A DNA stretch of 64,000 nt from positions 228,501 to 292,500 of the forward strand of contig JACJYP010000002.1 in assembly GCA_020636045.1 (NCBI GenBank). Direction: 5' to 3'. Under the pieces are notes generated by a model. The model was not told the origin of the DNA and searched no databases. It saw only the letters and a list, made by a program, of their open reading frames with translations. A program made the position numbers and the translations under genes. Shown in pieces: positions 43,963 to 52,385 of the stretch; positions within the stretch are counted from its first letter, which is position 1, and each line of letters starts with the position of its first letter. This DNA comes from Lewinellaceae bacterium (GTDB lineage: Bacteria; Bacteroidota; Bacteroidia; Chitinophagales; Saprospiraceae).

Positions 43963-45231
43963 TTACACGTCGAGCAGCAGCGTTACCGGGTCTTCGATCA
44001 GGTTTTTCACTTTCACGAGGAAGGTCACCGAAGTAGCGCCGTCGATCACGCGGTGGTCGTAACTGAGCGCGAGGTACATCATCGGCCTGATCTTTACCTC
44101 GCCGTCCACCGCAACGGGGCGCTCCTTGATGGCGTGCATGCCGAGGATGGCGCTTTGCGGCTCGTTGATGATGGGCGTGCTCATCAGGCTGCCGAAGATG
44201 CCGCCGTTGGTGATGGTGAAGGTGCCGCCGCTCATTTCTTCCAGGGTGAGGCGGCCTTCGCGGGCTTTCCCCGAGAGTTCCTTGATCGCCAGTTCCACGT
44301 CGGAGAAGCGCAGGCTTTCCACGTTGCGCACGGGCGGCACCACCAGGCCCGTAGGCGTGCTGATGGCAATGCTGATGTCGGCGTACTCGTGGTAAATGAT
44401 GTCGTCGCCGTCGATGAAGGCGTTCACTTCGGGCATTTCCAGCAGCACCTTGGCGCATGCTTTGGCGAAGATGGACATGAAGCCCAGTTTGATGCCGTAT
44501 TTTTTGACGAAGGCTTCCTGGTATTTTTCCCGCAGGGCCATCACCGCGCTCATGTCCACTTCGTTGAAGGTGGTGAGCATGGCGGTGTTGTTCTTGGCGC
44601 TGACGAGGCGCTTGGCGATGGTGCGGCGCATGCGGCTGAGGCGTTCGCGGCGCTCTTCCCGCGAAAAGGAAGTTGCAGGCGCTGCGGGGCTGGCCGGTGC
44701 GTTTTCCTTTTCAGGTGCGGCCGGTGCAGGGCTGTTCGATTTGTTGTCCACTGCTTTGAGGGCGTCTTCCTTGGTGATGCGTCCGTCGCGGCCGGTGCCG
44801 TTGACTTCCGAAGGTTTGATGTCGGCTTCGGCCAGTATTTTGGCGGCAGCCGGTGAAGGCGCGCCGCTGGCGTAGTTCGGTTCAGTAGCGACCGGCTCGG
44901 CTGCCGGTTTTTCCGCCGGGGCTTCCTTTTTTTCCGGGGCGCTTTCCTTGGCGGCCGAGGAGGACTGGCTGTCGCTGCCCCCGGGTTCGCCGGCGTCGGT
45001 ATCGATCTTTGCGAACAGGGCGCCGATCTCCAGGTCTTCGCCTTCTTTGGCGACCCAGATCAGTTTGCCTGCGGAGTCGGCGGAGAGTTCCTGGTTGGCT
45101 TTTTCCGTTTCGATCTCACACAGCGGCTCGTCCATCGCTACGATGGAGCCGTCGGGTTTCAGCCATTTTGAAAAGGTGACGTTGGAGATGGATTCGCCCA
45201 GGTTGGGGATCTTTAGTTCGATGACCGGCAT
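43963..45231 (-). CDS. odhB: 2-oxoglutarate dehydrogenase E2, dihydrolipoyl succinyltransferase
   Basis: A 422-residue protein with the full E2 layout. An N-terminal lipoyl domain (1-76) has the lipoyl Lys at about 44 in EIETEKANQEL. An Ala/Pro/Glu-rich linker follows, then an E3-binding domain (about 120-155: SPAAAKILAEADIKPSEVNG), a second linker, and the catalytic domain (about 190-422) ending with SYDHRVIDGATSVTFLVKVK, whose His and Asp belong to the acyltransferase site. It transfers succinyl from lipoate to CoA in the TCA cycle. Succinyl- rather than acetyl-transferase is favoured by NEVDMSAVMALREKYQEAFV and the single lipoyl domain. The E1 gene is not adjacent. Confidence 0.92.
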   Translation of the reverse strand: MPVIELKIPNLGESISNVTFSKWLKPDGSIVAMDEPLCEIETEKANQELSADSAGKLIWVAKEGEDLEIGALFAKIDTDAGEPGGSDSQSSSAAKESAPEKKEAPAEKPAAEPVATEPNYASGAPSPAAAKILAEADIKPSEVNGTGRDGRITKEDALKAVDNKSNSPAPAAPEKENAPASPAAPATSFSREERRERLSRMRRTIAKRLVSAKNNTAMLTTFNEVDMSAVMALREKYQEAFVKKYGIKLGFMSIFAKACAKVLLEMPEVNAFIDGDDIIYHEYADISIAISTPTGLVVPPVRNVESLRFSDVELAIKELSGKAREGRLTLEEMSGGTFTITNGGIFGSLMSTPIINEPQSAILGMHAIKERPVAVDGEVKIRPMMYLALSYDHRVIDGATSVTFLVKVKNLIEDPVTLLLDV

Positions 45232-45352
45232 TATGATGTTGGTGTTGGTGTAGTGTGCTAATGGCCCGTTGGCGTCGACACTGTTAACACCGAAGTGCCT
45301 GAAAGGATAGGCAAATAACCGGCATTAACACTTTTGGCGCCGTGAGGCGCCG

Positions 45353-45360
45353 CAAAATTA
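45353..45360 (-). promoter_or_regulatory. -7 element for odhB
   Basis: On the minus strand taatTTTG matches TAnnTTTG, about 120 bases before the ATG. Confidence 0.4.
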
Positions 45361-45563
45361 GCAGTTGCTTGCGAATAAGGGGGGATAATGTGCTAATATG
45401 TTAATGTGATGAATTTGCTAATGTGGTTAATGTGCTAATGTGGGGATAGACTCATGGTCGATTGGTCGGGGGTGGGGCGTCCAGCCAACAGCAGCAAAAA
45501 AGAATGACATTAGCCCATTCATCACATTAATCTCCACATTAGCAAATTAGCACATTTACTTCA

Positions 45564-45663
45564 AGCGCGGCGTTTACGCCGCCCGGGTCAAGGCCATTTA
45601 TGGCCGTAAGACGTAACAGTCGGCCATAAATGACCTCCAACAAGGCGGCGTAAACGCCGCGCT
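45564..45663. repeat. 100-bp palindromic element, full copy
   Basis: The outer arms, 20 bp each, are perfect complements (agcgcggcgtttacgccgcc and its reverse), and each arm is itself a hairpin (gcggcg-ttta-cgccgc). Inside lie ggccat-tt-atggcc and a near copy. A truncated relative is at 50482-50557. Confidence 0.88.
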
Positions 45664-45776
45664 ACCGGCCACAACAGCAGCAAAAAAAGAACGGCATTAG
45701 CCCATTCACCACATTAATCTATTAGCACATTACCCCCACATTAGCACATTCTCCACATTAAAACATATTAGCACAT

Positions 45777-46601
45777 TCACTTCAGCGGTTTGTATTCGAA
45801 TTTCATCACCATGCCGTCGCCTTTTTTCCCTTCGCTGCTGATCAGCAGATCGCCCTGGAGGTCGAAAGCGATGCCTTCCGGCTGCGGGAACATCTTTTTG
45901 GGCAGTTTGGCTACGAATTTGATCCGGCCGCTGCGGTAGTCGAGCACGAGCAGGCGCTTGAGGGAAGTGGAAATGACGTACACGTCGCCGGTGATCGGGT
46001 GGATGGCGATGCCCGAGGGGCTGAACCAGCGGTGCTTGTCGTCGTCGCCGAGCGGCACGATCCGGTTCACTTCTTCCGGGTCGATGGTGTATACGGGGTC
46101 GGCGCTCAGGGTTTTCGCTTTCAGGTCGAATGCGAACACCCGGCGCAGGCACATGCTGTCGGGATTTTGCTTGCAGGCGACGAGCAGGGCCTGGCGATGC
46201 TGATCGTAGCACAGTCCTTCCACGTCGTCTTCCTTGTCCAGGGCCGTTTCGTATTCCTGTACCTCCGGCTTGCCTCTTTGCCAGTCGGTAATTTCAAAAA
46301 TATCGCCGTCGCTTTTTACAGCGTACAATGTTTGGCCCACCATTTCGACGCCTTCGAAATCGCCCTTGTTGCGAAAGCAGACCGTGCGGCGCACTTTGCC
46401 GCCGCCATTGCAGTCGATAAAATAGATGATACCGCGTTCGTCGGCGATGGAAAGGTAAATGCCTGCGGAATCAGTAGGCCCGAGGCCGGAGATCTCCCGG
46501 AGTTCTTCGTTGGCCAGATTGATGATGAAAAAGGGGCTTTCCAGGTCGTAGGGAAGGGTATCGGGCGGCGCGGCCAGGAGCAGGAAACAGAAAGCGAGCA
46601 T
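45777..46601 (-). CDS. SdiA-regulated-like (YjiK-type) beta-propeller protein
   Basis: A 274-residue secreted or periplasmic protein with a short signal peptide (MLAFCFLLLAAPPDTLP). The sequence ELREISGLGPTDSAGIYLSI, then DFEGVEMVGQTLYAVKSDGD, then WFSPSGIAIHPITGDVYVIS, then PQPEGIAFDLQGDLLISSEG shows the propeller blades of the SdiA-regulated/YjiK family. Members are exported propellers of unsettled function, some with calcium-dependent phosphatase or phytase-like suggestions. Single gene with repeats downstream; the minus-strand HAD gene follows upstream after 139 bases. Confidence 0.8.
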   Translation of the reverse strand: MLAFCFLLLAAPPDTLPYDLESPFFIINLANEELREISGLGPTDSAGIYLSIADERGIIYFIDCNGGGKVRRTVCFRNKGDFEGVEMVGQTLYAVKSDGDIFEITDWQRGKPEVQEYETALDKEDDVEGLCYDQHRQALLVACKQNPDSMCLRRVFAFDLKAKTLSADPVYTIDPEEVNRIVPLGDDDKHRWFSPSGIAIHPITGDVYVISTSLKRLLVLDYRSGRIKFVAKLPKKMFPQPEGIAFDLQGDLLISSEGKKGDGMVMKFEYKPLK

Positions 46602-46740
46602 TGCAGTTTGATTTGTTTACGAGACTACTACAAAGTCGGTTCCGGGAGCAGGGATCCGAAAAGTCTACAGGCAAGAAACGGGGAATCCTGCGCAAAATTT
46701 CAAAAGGGCCGCCTGATTTTCATTTTTGTCGCCCGCAATC

Positions 46741-47181
46741 CTATTCGGAGAATACTTCGATCTCGTGTGTTTTGACGACCAGGTCGGTAAATTTTCCCTT
46801 GAAACGGGTAGCGCGTACGATGTGATTGTCGATCCAGTGGTAGTTGCCGCCGCGGGGTTTTCCGAACAGGATGCCGTGGTATTTGAAGCCGTGCTTTTCG
46901 AGCCAGGCCTCTGTGATGGTACGGTGCTCTTCGGTCCGGCTGGTAAAGAAAAAGATCACGTGGCCTTCTTCGTACCAGCGGTTGAGCATCGCCAGCGCGT
47001 CGGGGTAGGGGAGGATGGTGCCCATTCTTTCGGGCTCTTCATTGGGCACGTCGTCGCAAATGGTGCCGTCGATATCGATGAGAAAATTTTTGACATGTTT
47101 GGGCAAAACGGGGCTGATCCGCTCGCCTTTTTCATTGAACGTCTCCTGTAAACCCGCTTCGGAATTTCCTTGATGAGTCAT
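46741..47181 (-). CDS. Small HAD-superfamily hydrolase-like protein
   Basis: A 146-residue protein from ATG 47181 (MTHQGNSEAGLQETFNEKGE); the open frame reaches 47682 but that part overlaps the promoter and a divergent gene. HAD motif I is clear (NFLIDIDGTICDD), motif II is FFFTSRTEEHR, and a Lys appears in GKPRGGNYHWIDNH, where the usual second acidic motif is reduced to one Asp. The small size means there is no cap domain, as in LNS2/polynucleotide-phosphatase-like HADs. Substrate unknown. An exact TAnnTTTG promoter element lies 16 bases upstream. Confidence 0.75.
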   Translation of the reverse strand: MTHQGNSEAGLQETFNEKGERISPVLPKHVKNFLIDIDGTICDDVPNEEPERMGTILPYPDALAMLNRWYEEGHVIFFFTSRTEEHRTITEAWLEKHGFKYHGILFGKPRGGNYHWIDNHIVRATRFKGKFTDLVVKTHEIEVFSE

Positions 47182-47196
47182 GGTGTGAATTTTACG

Positions 47197-47204
47197 CAAA
47201 GGTA
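47197..47204 (-). promoter_or_regulatory. -7 element for the HAD gene
   Basis: On the minus strand taccTTTG matches TAnnTTTG, 15 bases before the ATG, giving a very short leader. The remaining gap to 47476 shows nothing else I can name. Confidence 0.5.
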
Positions 47205-47476
47205 GGGTGATTTTAACAGAAGCCCTACCATAATCGGTGATGAGGCAACTGTTGGACGATATTTGGCGTGAATTGTAACGCCGAATGAGAAAAATTTCGA
47301 AAATTGAGCCCCTTTCCTCTGGAAACCGCCTTTCTACTCTGCAAGAGGTCCTTATGCCTGCTAAGTGCCGGGACGGAAATATATAAACATTTAAGACACA
47401 GCCTTTCGGGCCCGGCCGGCGTTTGATTTGATCACTTATTTCCTCCCGGCACTTATCAATCAAAAACTGCACTGAC

Positions 47477-50224
47477 ATGAAAATTGTTTCCAGACACACC
47501 CTTTCACTGCTGGCCCTGCTGCTGTCGGGCGCATGCGCGATGGCGCAGTCCAGCCTCAAACTGCCTCCGGGCGTGACCCTTGTCACCTCCGTGGAAGGCC
47601 TGACGGAATACCACCTCGGCAACGGCCTGCAGGTGCTCCTCTTCCCCGATCCGTCGAAACCCATCATCACCGTCAACATCACGTATAAAGTCGGCTCGCG
47701 CCACGAAGCCTACGGCGAGACCGGCATGGCGCACCTGCTGGAGCACCTGGTGTTCAAGGGCACACCCAAACACCCCAACATCCCGCAGGAACTCACGGAA
47801 CACGGCGCGCGCCCCAACGGCACCACCTGGTACGACCGCACGAACTATTACGAAACCTTCGACGCAACGGAGGAGAACCTGCGCTGGGCGCTCGACCTCG
47901 AGAGCGACCGCATGATCAACTCGTACATCGCCCGCAAAGACCTGGAAAGTGAATTCACGGTGGTGCGCAACGAGTACGAGCGCGGCGAGAACAGCCCCAC
48001 GGGCGTGTTGTACAAGCGCATGCTGGGCACGATGTTCCAGTGGCACAACTACGGCAAATCCACGATCGGCGAAAAGTCGGACATCGAAGGCGCGCCCATC
48101 GAACGGCTGCAGGCGTTTTACCACAAATACTACCAGCCCGACAACGCGGTGCTGGTGGTGGCGGGCAAGATCGACGAGCAAAAAACGCTCGATCTCGTGT
48201 ACGAATATTTTGCAAAGATCCCGAAGCCCGAGCGCGCGCTTATCCCCACTTATACACGCGAACCGACGCAGGACGGCGAACGCCAGATCACCCTGCGCCG
48301 CAGCGGCGACGTGCAGGTGTTTTCCGCCATGTACCGCCTGCCTTCGGCCGCTCACGAAGACTATGCGCCGCTCGCCGTATTGGGTAACCTGCTCACCGAC
48401 GAGCCGTCGGGCCGCCTGTACAAGGCGCTGGTAGAAGATAAAAAGGCCGCCAGCGTGTACGGCGGCGCTTCGGGTTTTGCCGAAGGCGGATACGCCAATT
48501 TTGTCTGTGAAGTGCGCATGGAGCAGTCCGTCGCCGACGCGCAGGAAGCCATGCTAAAAGTGCTCGACGACCTGAAAGAAAATCCGCCGAGCGCAGATGA
48601 GGTGGACAAGGCCCGGACGCGGCTGCTGAAAAACTGGGAGTTGTTTTTCAAACAAAGCGACCGCGTAGGGCTCAGCCTGAGCAACTACATCGGCCAGGGC
48701 GACTGGCGGCTGGCGTTCCTGTACCGCGATAACCTGGAGAAAGTGACGGCTGATGACGTGGCGCGCGTGGCGCTGCGTTATTTCAAACCCTCCAACCGCA
48801 CCATCGGCTTTTTCCTGCCCGAGCAAAACCCGGACCGCGCCGAAATACCGGAAGCGCCGGACCTGAATGAACTGCTGAAAGACTACAAGGGCAAGGCGGC
48901 CATCGCGCAGGGCGAAGATTTCGACCCATCCCCGGAGAATATCGAAGGCCGCACTACACGCGGGCAGTTGCCCAACGGCATGAAATACGCCCTGCTGTCG
49001 AAAGAAAACCGCGGCGATGCCGTGAACGCGACCCTGACCTTCCGCTTCGGTACGCTGGAAAGCCTGCAAAACCTCGACATGGTGGGCACGGCTACTGCGG
49101 CCATGCTCAACAAAGGCACCATCGAGAAGACCCGCCAGCAACTCGAAGACATGCAGGATCAACTCAAAGCGCGCATCCGGGTGTTCGGCGGCGCCAGTTC
49201 AGTCTCGGTGAGCATCGAAACCGACCGCGAACACCTGGCCGACGCCGTGCGTCTGGCTGGTGAAATGCTGCTCAAGCCTTCTTTCCCCGAGAACGAGTTC
49301 GAAAAACTGCGCGAAGAATATCTTTCCGGCATCGAGCAGCAGAAATCGGAACCCGCCTCCCTGTCCCGTCAGGCATTCAACCGGATCACCAACCCCTACA
49401 CCAAAGGCGATCCGCGTTACGTCATGAGCTTCGATGAGGAAGTGGAAGCGGTAAAAGCCGTTACAATCGATCAGGTGAAGAATTTTTACAAAGCCTTCTA
49501 CGGCGCCAGCAATGCCAGTTGTGCCGTTGTCGGGGACTTCGACCAGCAGGAGATCGAAAAAACGTTGACGGAGACCTTCGGCGCCTGGAAAAGTCCTTCG
49601 CCGTATCGGCGCATCGAAGACAATTACATCCCCGTCGCGGCGCGTACCGAGACCATCAATACGCCCGACAAAGCCAACGCCAACTTTATTGCCGGCTACG
49701 GCTTTCCGATGAACAACGACCATCCCGATTATCCGGCCATTACCATCGGCGGTTACATCCTCGGCGGCGGCTTCCTCAATTCGAGGCTGGCAACCCGCAT
49801 CCGTCAGAAAGAAGGGCTGAGTTACGGCGTGGGCGGACGTTTCTTTGCGTCTTCGCGCGACGAAAACGGCGGCTTCAGCGCCAGCGCTATCTACAATCCG
49901 GAAAACGTTGAAAAACTGGAAGCGGCGTTCCGCGAAGAGATCGAGCGGGCATCCAAAGACGGTTTTACGGAAGAAGAATTCGAATCGGCCAAATCCGGCT
50001 GGCTGAAATCGCAGAAGGTAAGCCGCTCCAGCGACGGCACCGTGGCAGGTCGCCTGAACGCATACCTCGACATGGACCGCGATATGAACTGGGATGCTTC
50101 TTTCGAGAACAAGGTGGCGCAACTGACGCTGGCTGACGTGAACAAGGCCATGAAGAAGTACCTCGACTATTCGAAGATGATCATCGTCAAGGCTGGCGAC
50201 TTCAACAAGAAGGCCAAGCCCTGA
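47477..50224 (+). CDS. M16 family zinc metallopeptidase, two-domain (PqqL-like)
   Basis: A 915-residue exported peptidase with signal peptide (SLLALLLSGACAMAQ). The inverted zinc motif is GMAHLLEHLVFKG (H86, E89, H90), and the third ligand lies in TVVRNEYERGEN. The second half (about 480-915) is the homologous inactive partner domain: TRGQLPNGMKYALLSKENRG, then LGGGFLNSRLATRIRQKEGL and SYGVGGRFFA, the substrate-binding R/Y motif of M16. Active and inactive halves in one chain make a closed clamshell that degrades peptides. Periplasmic or outer-membrane-facing. Single gene, followed by repeat arrays. Confidence 0.94.
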   Translation: MKIVSRHTLSLLALLLSGACAMAQSSLKLPPGVTLVTSVEGLTEYHLGNGLQVLLFPDPSKPIITVNITYKVGSRHEAYGETGMAHLLEHLVFKGTPKHPNIPQELTEHGARPNGTTWYDRTNYYETFDATEENLRWALDLESDRMINSYIARKDLESEFTVVRNEYERGENSPTGVLYKRMLGTMFQWHNYGKSTIGEKSDIEGAPIERLQAFYHKYYQPDNAVLVVAGKIDEQKTLDLVYEYFAKIPKPERALIPTYTREPTQDGERQITLRRSGDVQVFSAMYRLPSAAHEDYAPLAVLGNLLTDEPSGRLYKALVEDKKAASVYGGASGFAEGGYANFVCEVRMEQSVADAQEAMLKVLDDLKENPPSADEVDKARTRLLKNWELFFKQSDRVGLSLSNYIGQGDWRLAFLYRDNLEKVTADDVARVALRYFKPSNRTIGFFLPEQNPDRAEIPEAPDLNELLKDYKGKAAIAQGEDFDPSPENIEGRTTRGQLPNGMKYALLSKENRGDAVNATLTFRFGTLESLQNLDMVGTATAAMLNKGTIEKTRQQLEDMQDQLKARIRVFGGASSVSVSIETDREHLADAVRLAGEMLLKPSFPENEFEKLREEYLSGIEQQKSEPASLSRQAFNRITNPYTKGDPRYVMSFDEEVEAVKAVTIDQVKNFYKAFYGASNASCAVVGDFDQQEIEKTLTETFGAWKSPSPYRRIEDNYIPVAARTETINTPDKANANFIAGYGFPMNNDHPDYPAITIGGYILGGGFLNSRLATRIRQKEGLSYGVGGRFFASSRDENGGFSASAIYNPENVEKLEAAFREEIERASKDGFTEEEFESAKSGWLKSQKVSRSSDGTVAGRLNAYLDMDRDMNWDASFENKVAQLTLADVNKAMKKYLDYSKMIIVKAGDFNKKAKP

Positions 50225-50294
50225 TACTTCATTCGCAACTGGAAATTGGAAATTTGAAATTGGAAAAATTTGAAATTAGAAACTGCACAATGAT

Positions 50295-50426
<132 letters not shown>

Positions 50427-50481
50427 TTTGCCGTTGTTGGCATTCCTGTCACAAGTGTATTGAATGTCACGTAGTGTCGGT

Positions 50482-50557
50482 AGCGCGGCGTTTACGCCGC
50501 CCAGGTCAAGGCCATTTATGCCGTAATACGTAACAGCCGTAAATAACAAGGCGGCGT
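50482..50557. repeat. 100-bp palindromic element, degenerate copy
   Basis: It retains the left arm (agcgcggcgtttacgccgcc) and ggccattta, but the right arm stops after ggcggcgt and the inner hairpins have lost bases. Compare 45564-45663. Confidence 0.8.
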
Positions 50558-50753
50558 CATTGAAATTCAAAATAAAGCGCAGTATATTTTTGCTAATCAA
50601 CTGTAAACCAAAGAAAAAGATAAGTGCGTTTTTGAAGAAACTTCAACCAACTTTCCATACCATTATCGCGTTCCCACGCCACGAACCGATCAATTGGGTT
50701 TTCCATAAAGTCAATGTTCAATCGGGTGACGACCCAATTTTCAATTTAATTTC

Positions 50754-50807
<54 letters not shown>

Positions 50808-50948
50808 TTGTGCGGCGGCATACATTGCACTGGAAAAGCAGGGGTGGCAAAAAAAAAGCCCGATTACCCGCCGATAGGACCAAAGGCCATACCTTAGCCT
50901 CCCGCATCCCGGTGAAACCAGGTACTCGTATCGTTAACCGTCTTTTCC

Positions 50949-52133
50949 TTGATCAAATCACCCATCACGTTCGCGGTTCAGGCCACGTCGGCATCACCAC
51001 CTACACCGGCGGACATCCCTGTTTCATCAGCCATACCGCCTCAATCCGAGCCCGCCGCCAGGCCGAACACGGCGCATAAGCGCCCGGAAGTGAGTTATAT
51101 CCGCGTGCTGGCGGCGCTGGCAGTCGTGCAATTGCACACCATTGGCGAGGTGCTTTATTATTTCGATCCGGAGAAGCCCTATGACGAGCAGTGGTGGGTC
51201 GGTAACATCTATTACAGCATGTTGCGCTGGGCTACGCCCTTTTTTATCCTGCTGAGCGGGAGCATCATGTTGCATCCGGGGCGCCCGGATACGACGGTAC
51301 AGTTTCTGAAAAAACGGGCCCGGCGCATCCTTCCGCCGTTCTTCTTCTGGTCGCTCGTGTACCTCACCTACCTGTACCGGGGCAACATTTACTACGAAGA
51401 ATGGCCCAAATTTTCCGAAGTGATGGATGTGATCCTGTTCAAGGACATTTACTACCATCTCTGGTTTCTGCCCATGATCATGGGTATGTACCTGCTCACG
51501 CCGAGCTTCCGGATATTCATCCGCCACGCCCACCGCAGGGACATCGAGTATTTCCTCGTATTCAGTTTTATCGTTACCGCGCTCCAGCACTTCATCCCCA
51601 ACCTGTTCCTGGTCAAGTACATCGGCTGGCTGGGCTATATCAGTTTTTACGTGCTGGGCTATTATCTCAGTCAGTACACCCTGCCCTGGAAGAAGATATT
51701 TTATGCGATCGCACTCGCCATGCCGCCGCTTACGGCCTTCCTCACCTGGTGGCTGTCGTGCAGCGATGCCGCGTATTCGAACAAGGTGTTCGTGTATTCG
51801 AGTCCGAATGTCGTGATCATGACCACGGCGCTGTTCCTGTTCCTCCGGGAGCGCGACTGGCGCGCGTTTGCGGAGCGCTTTCCCCGCGTCAGCGCATTGG
51901 TGCACCGCATGGCGCCGTACAGTTTCGGCGTTTATTTCGTGCATGTGCTGCTGCTCGATGTACTGAAGAACGGCTATATCGGCGGCATCCACTGTTCTTA
52001 CAAATTCTTCTTTAACCTGCCGGTGCATCCCATTTACGGCGCACTCGTGCAGGCCTGCTTTGTGGCGGCGCTGTCGTTCTCGCTGATCGCCCTGCTCAGC
52101 AAAATACCGGGCATGAAAAAGTGGCTGATGTAG
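50949..52133 (+). CDS. Acyltransferase family 3 membrane protein
   Basis: A multi-pass membrane protein of the acyltransferase-3 (OatA/WecH-like) family. The signature at the first helix is SYIRVLAALAVVQLHTIGEV with the catalytic-region His, followed by RWATPFFILLSGSIMLHPGR and YYHLWFLPMIMGMYLLTPSF, typical of the family. About ten membrane helices are visible. The start is uncertain: the open frame begins at TTG 50949 and carries a Pro/Ala/Ser-rich, repeat-adjacent leader, while a GTG at 51090 begins directly at the first helix (348 residues) and may be the true start. Such enzymes acetylate or otherwise acylate cell-surface glycans or lipids. Single gene; substrate unknown. Confidence 0.82.
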   Translation: MIKSPITFAVQATSASPPTPADIPVSSAIPPQSEPAARPNTAHKRPEVSYIRVLAALAVVQLHTIGEVLYYFDPEKPYDEQWWVGNIYYSMLRWATPFFILLSGSIMLHPGRPDTTVQFLKKRARRILPPFFFWSLVYLTYLYRGNIYYEEWPKFSEVMDVILFKDIYYHLWFLPMIMGMYLLTPSFRIFIRHAHRRDIEYFLVFSFIVTALQHFIPNLFLVKYIGWLGYISFYVLGYYLSQYTLPWKKIFYAIALAMPPLTAFLTWWLSCSDAAYSNKVFVYSSPNVVIMTTALFLFLRERDWRAFAERFPRVSALVHRMAPYSFGVYFVHVLLLDVLKNGYIGGIHCSYKFFFNLPVHPIYGALVQACFVAALSFSLIALLSKIPGMKKWLM

Positions 52134-52385
52134 GGGAACATTCAAGCGTCCCGAATAATAGCCTGCCGCACACGTTTGCTCGAAATGATCGTTCGGGTGA
52201 ACAGTTCTCGTATAGAGTTCTTAAATTCCCCCTAATTTAGCAGGGTCAACCGGCGCTGTAGCGGCAGTTTCCTGTTTTGTCCAAATACTGCCAACTGTTT
52301 GCCGAGCCGGACAATCCCAAACACCGTTCAGGCTTCAAAAACCATTTCCATAACCGTTTTGCTCACCTCTTATCCATTCCCAACC

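Larger units (their letters stand above)
45232..45776. other. Repeat-rich gap between odhB and the SdiA-regulated-like gene
   Basis: No gene. It contains the odhB promoter, a 100-bp palindromic element at 45564-45663, and on both sides of that element irregular runs of the word cacatta or its complement (45390-45440, 45510-45556, 45697-45779). Confidence 0.75.
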
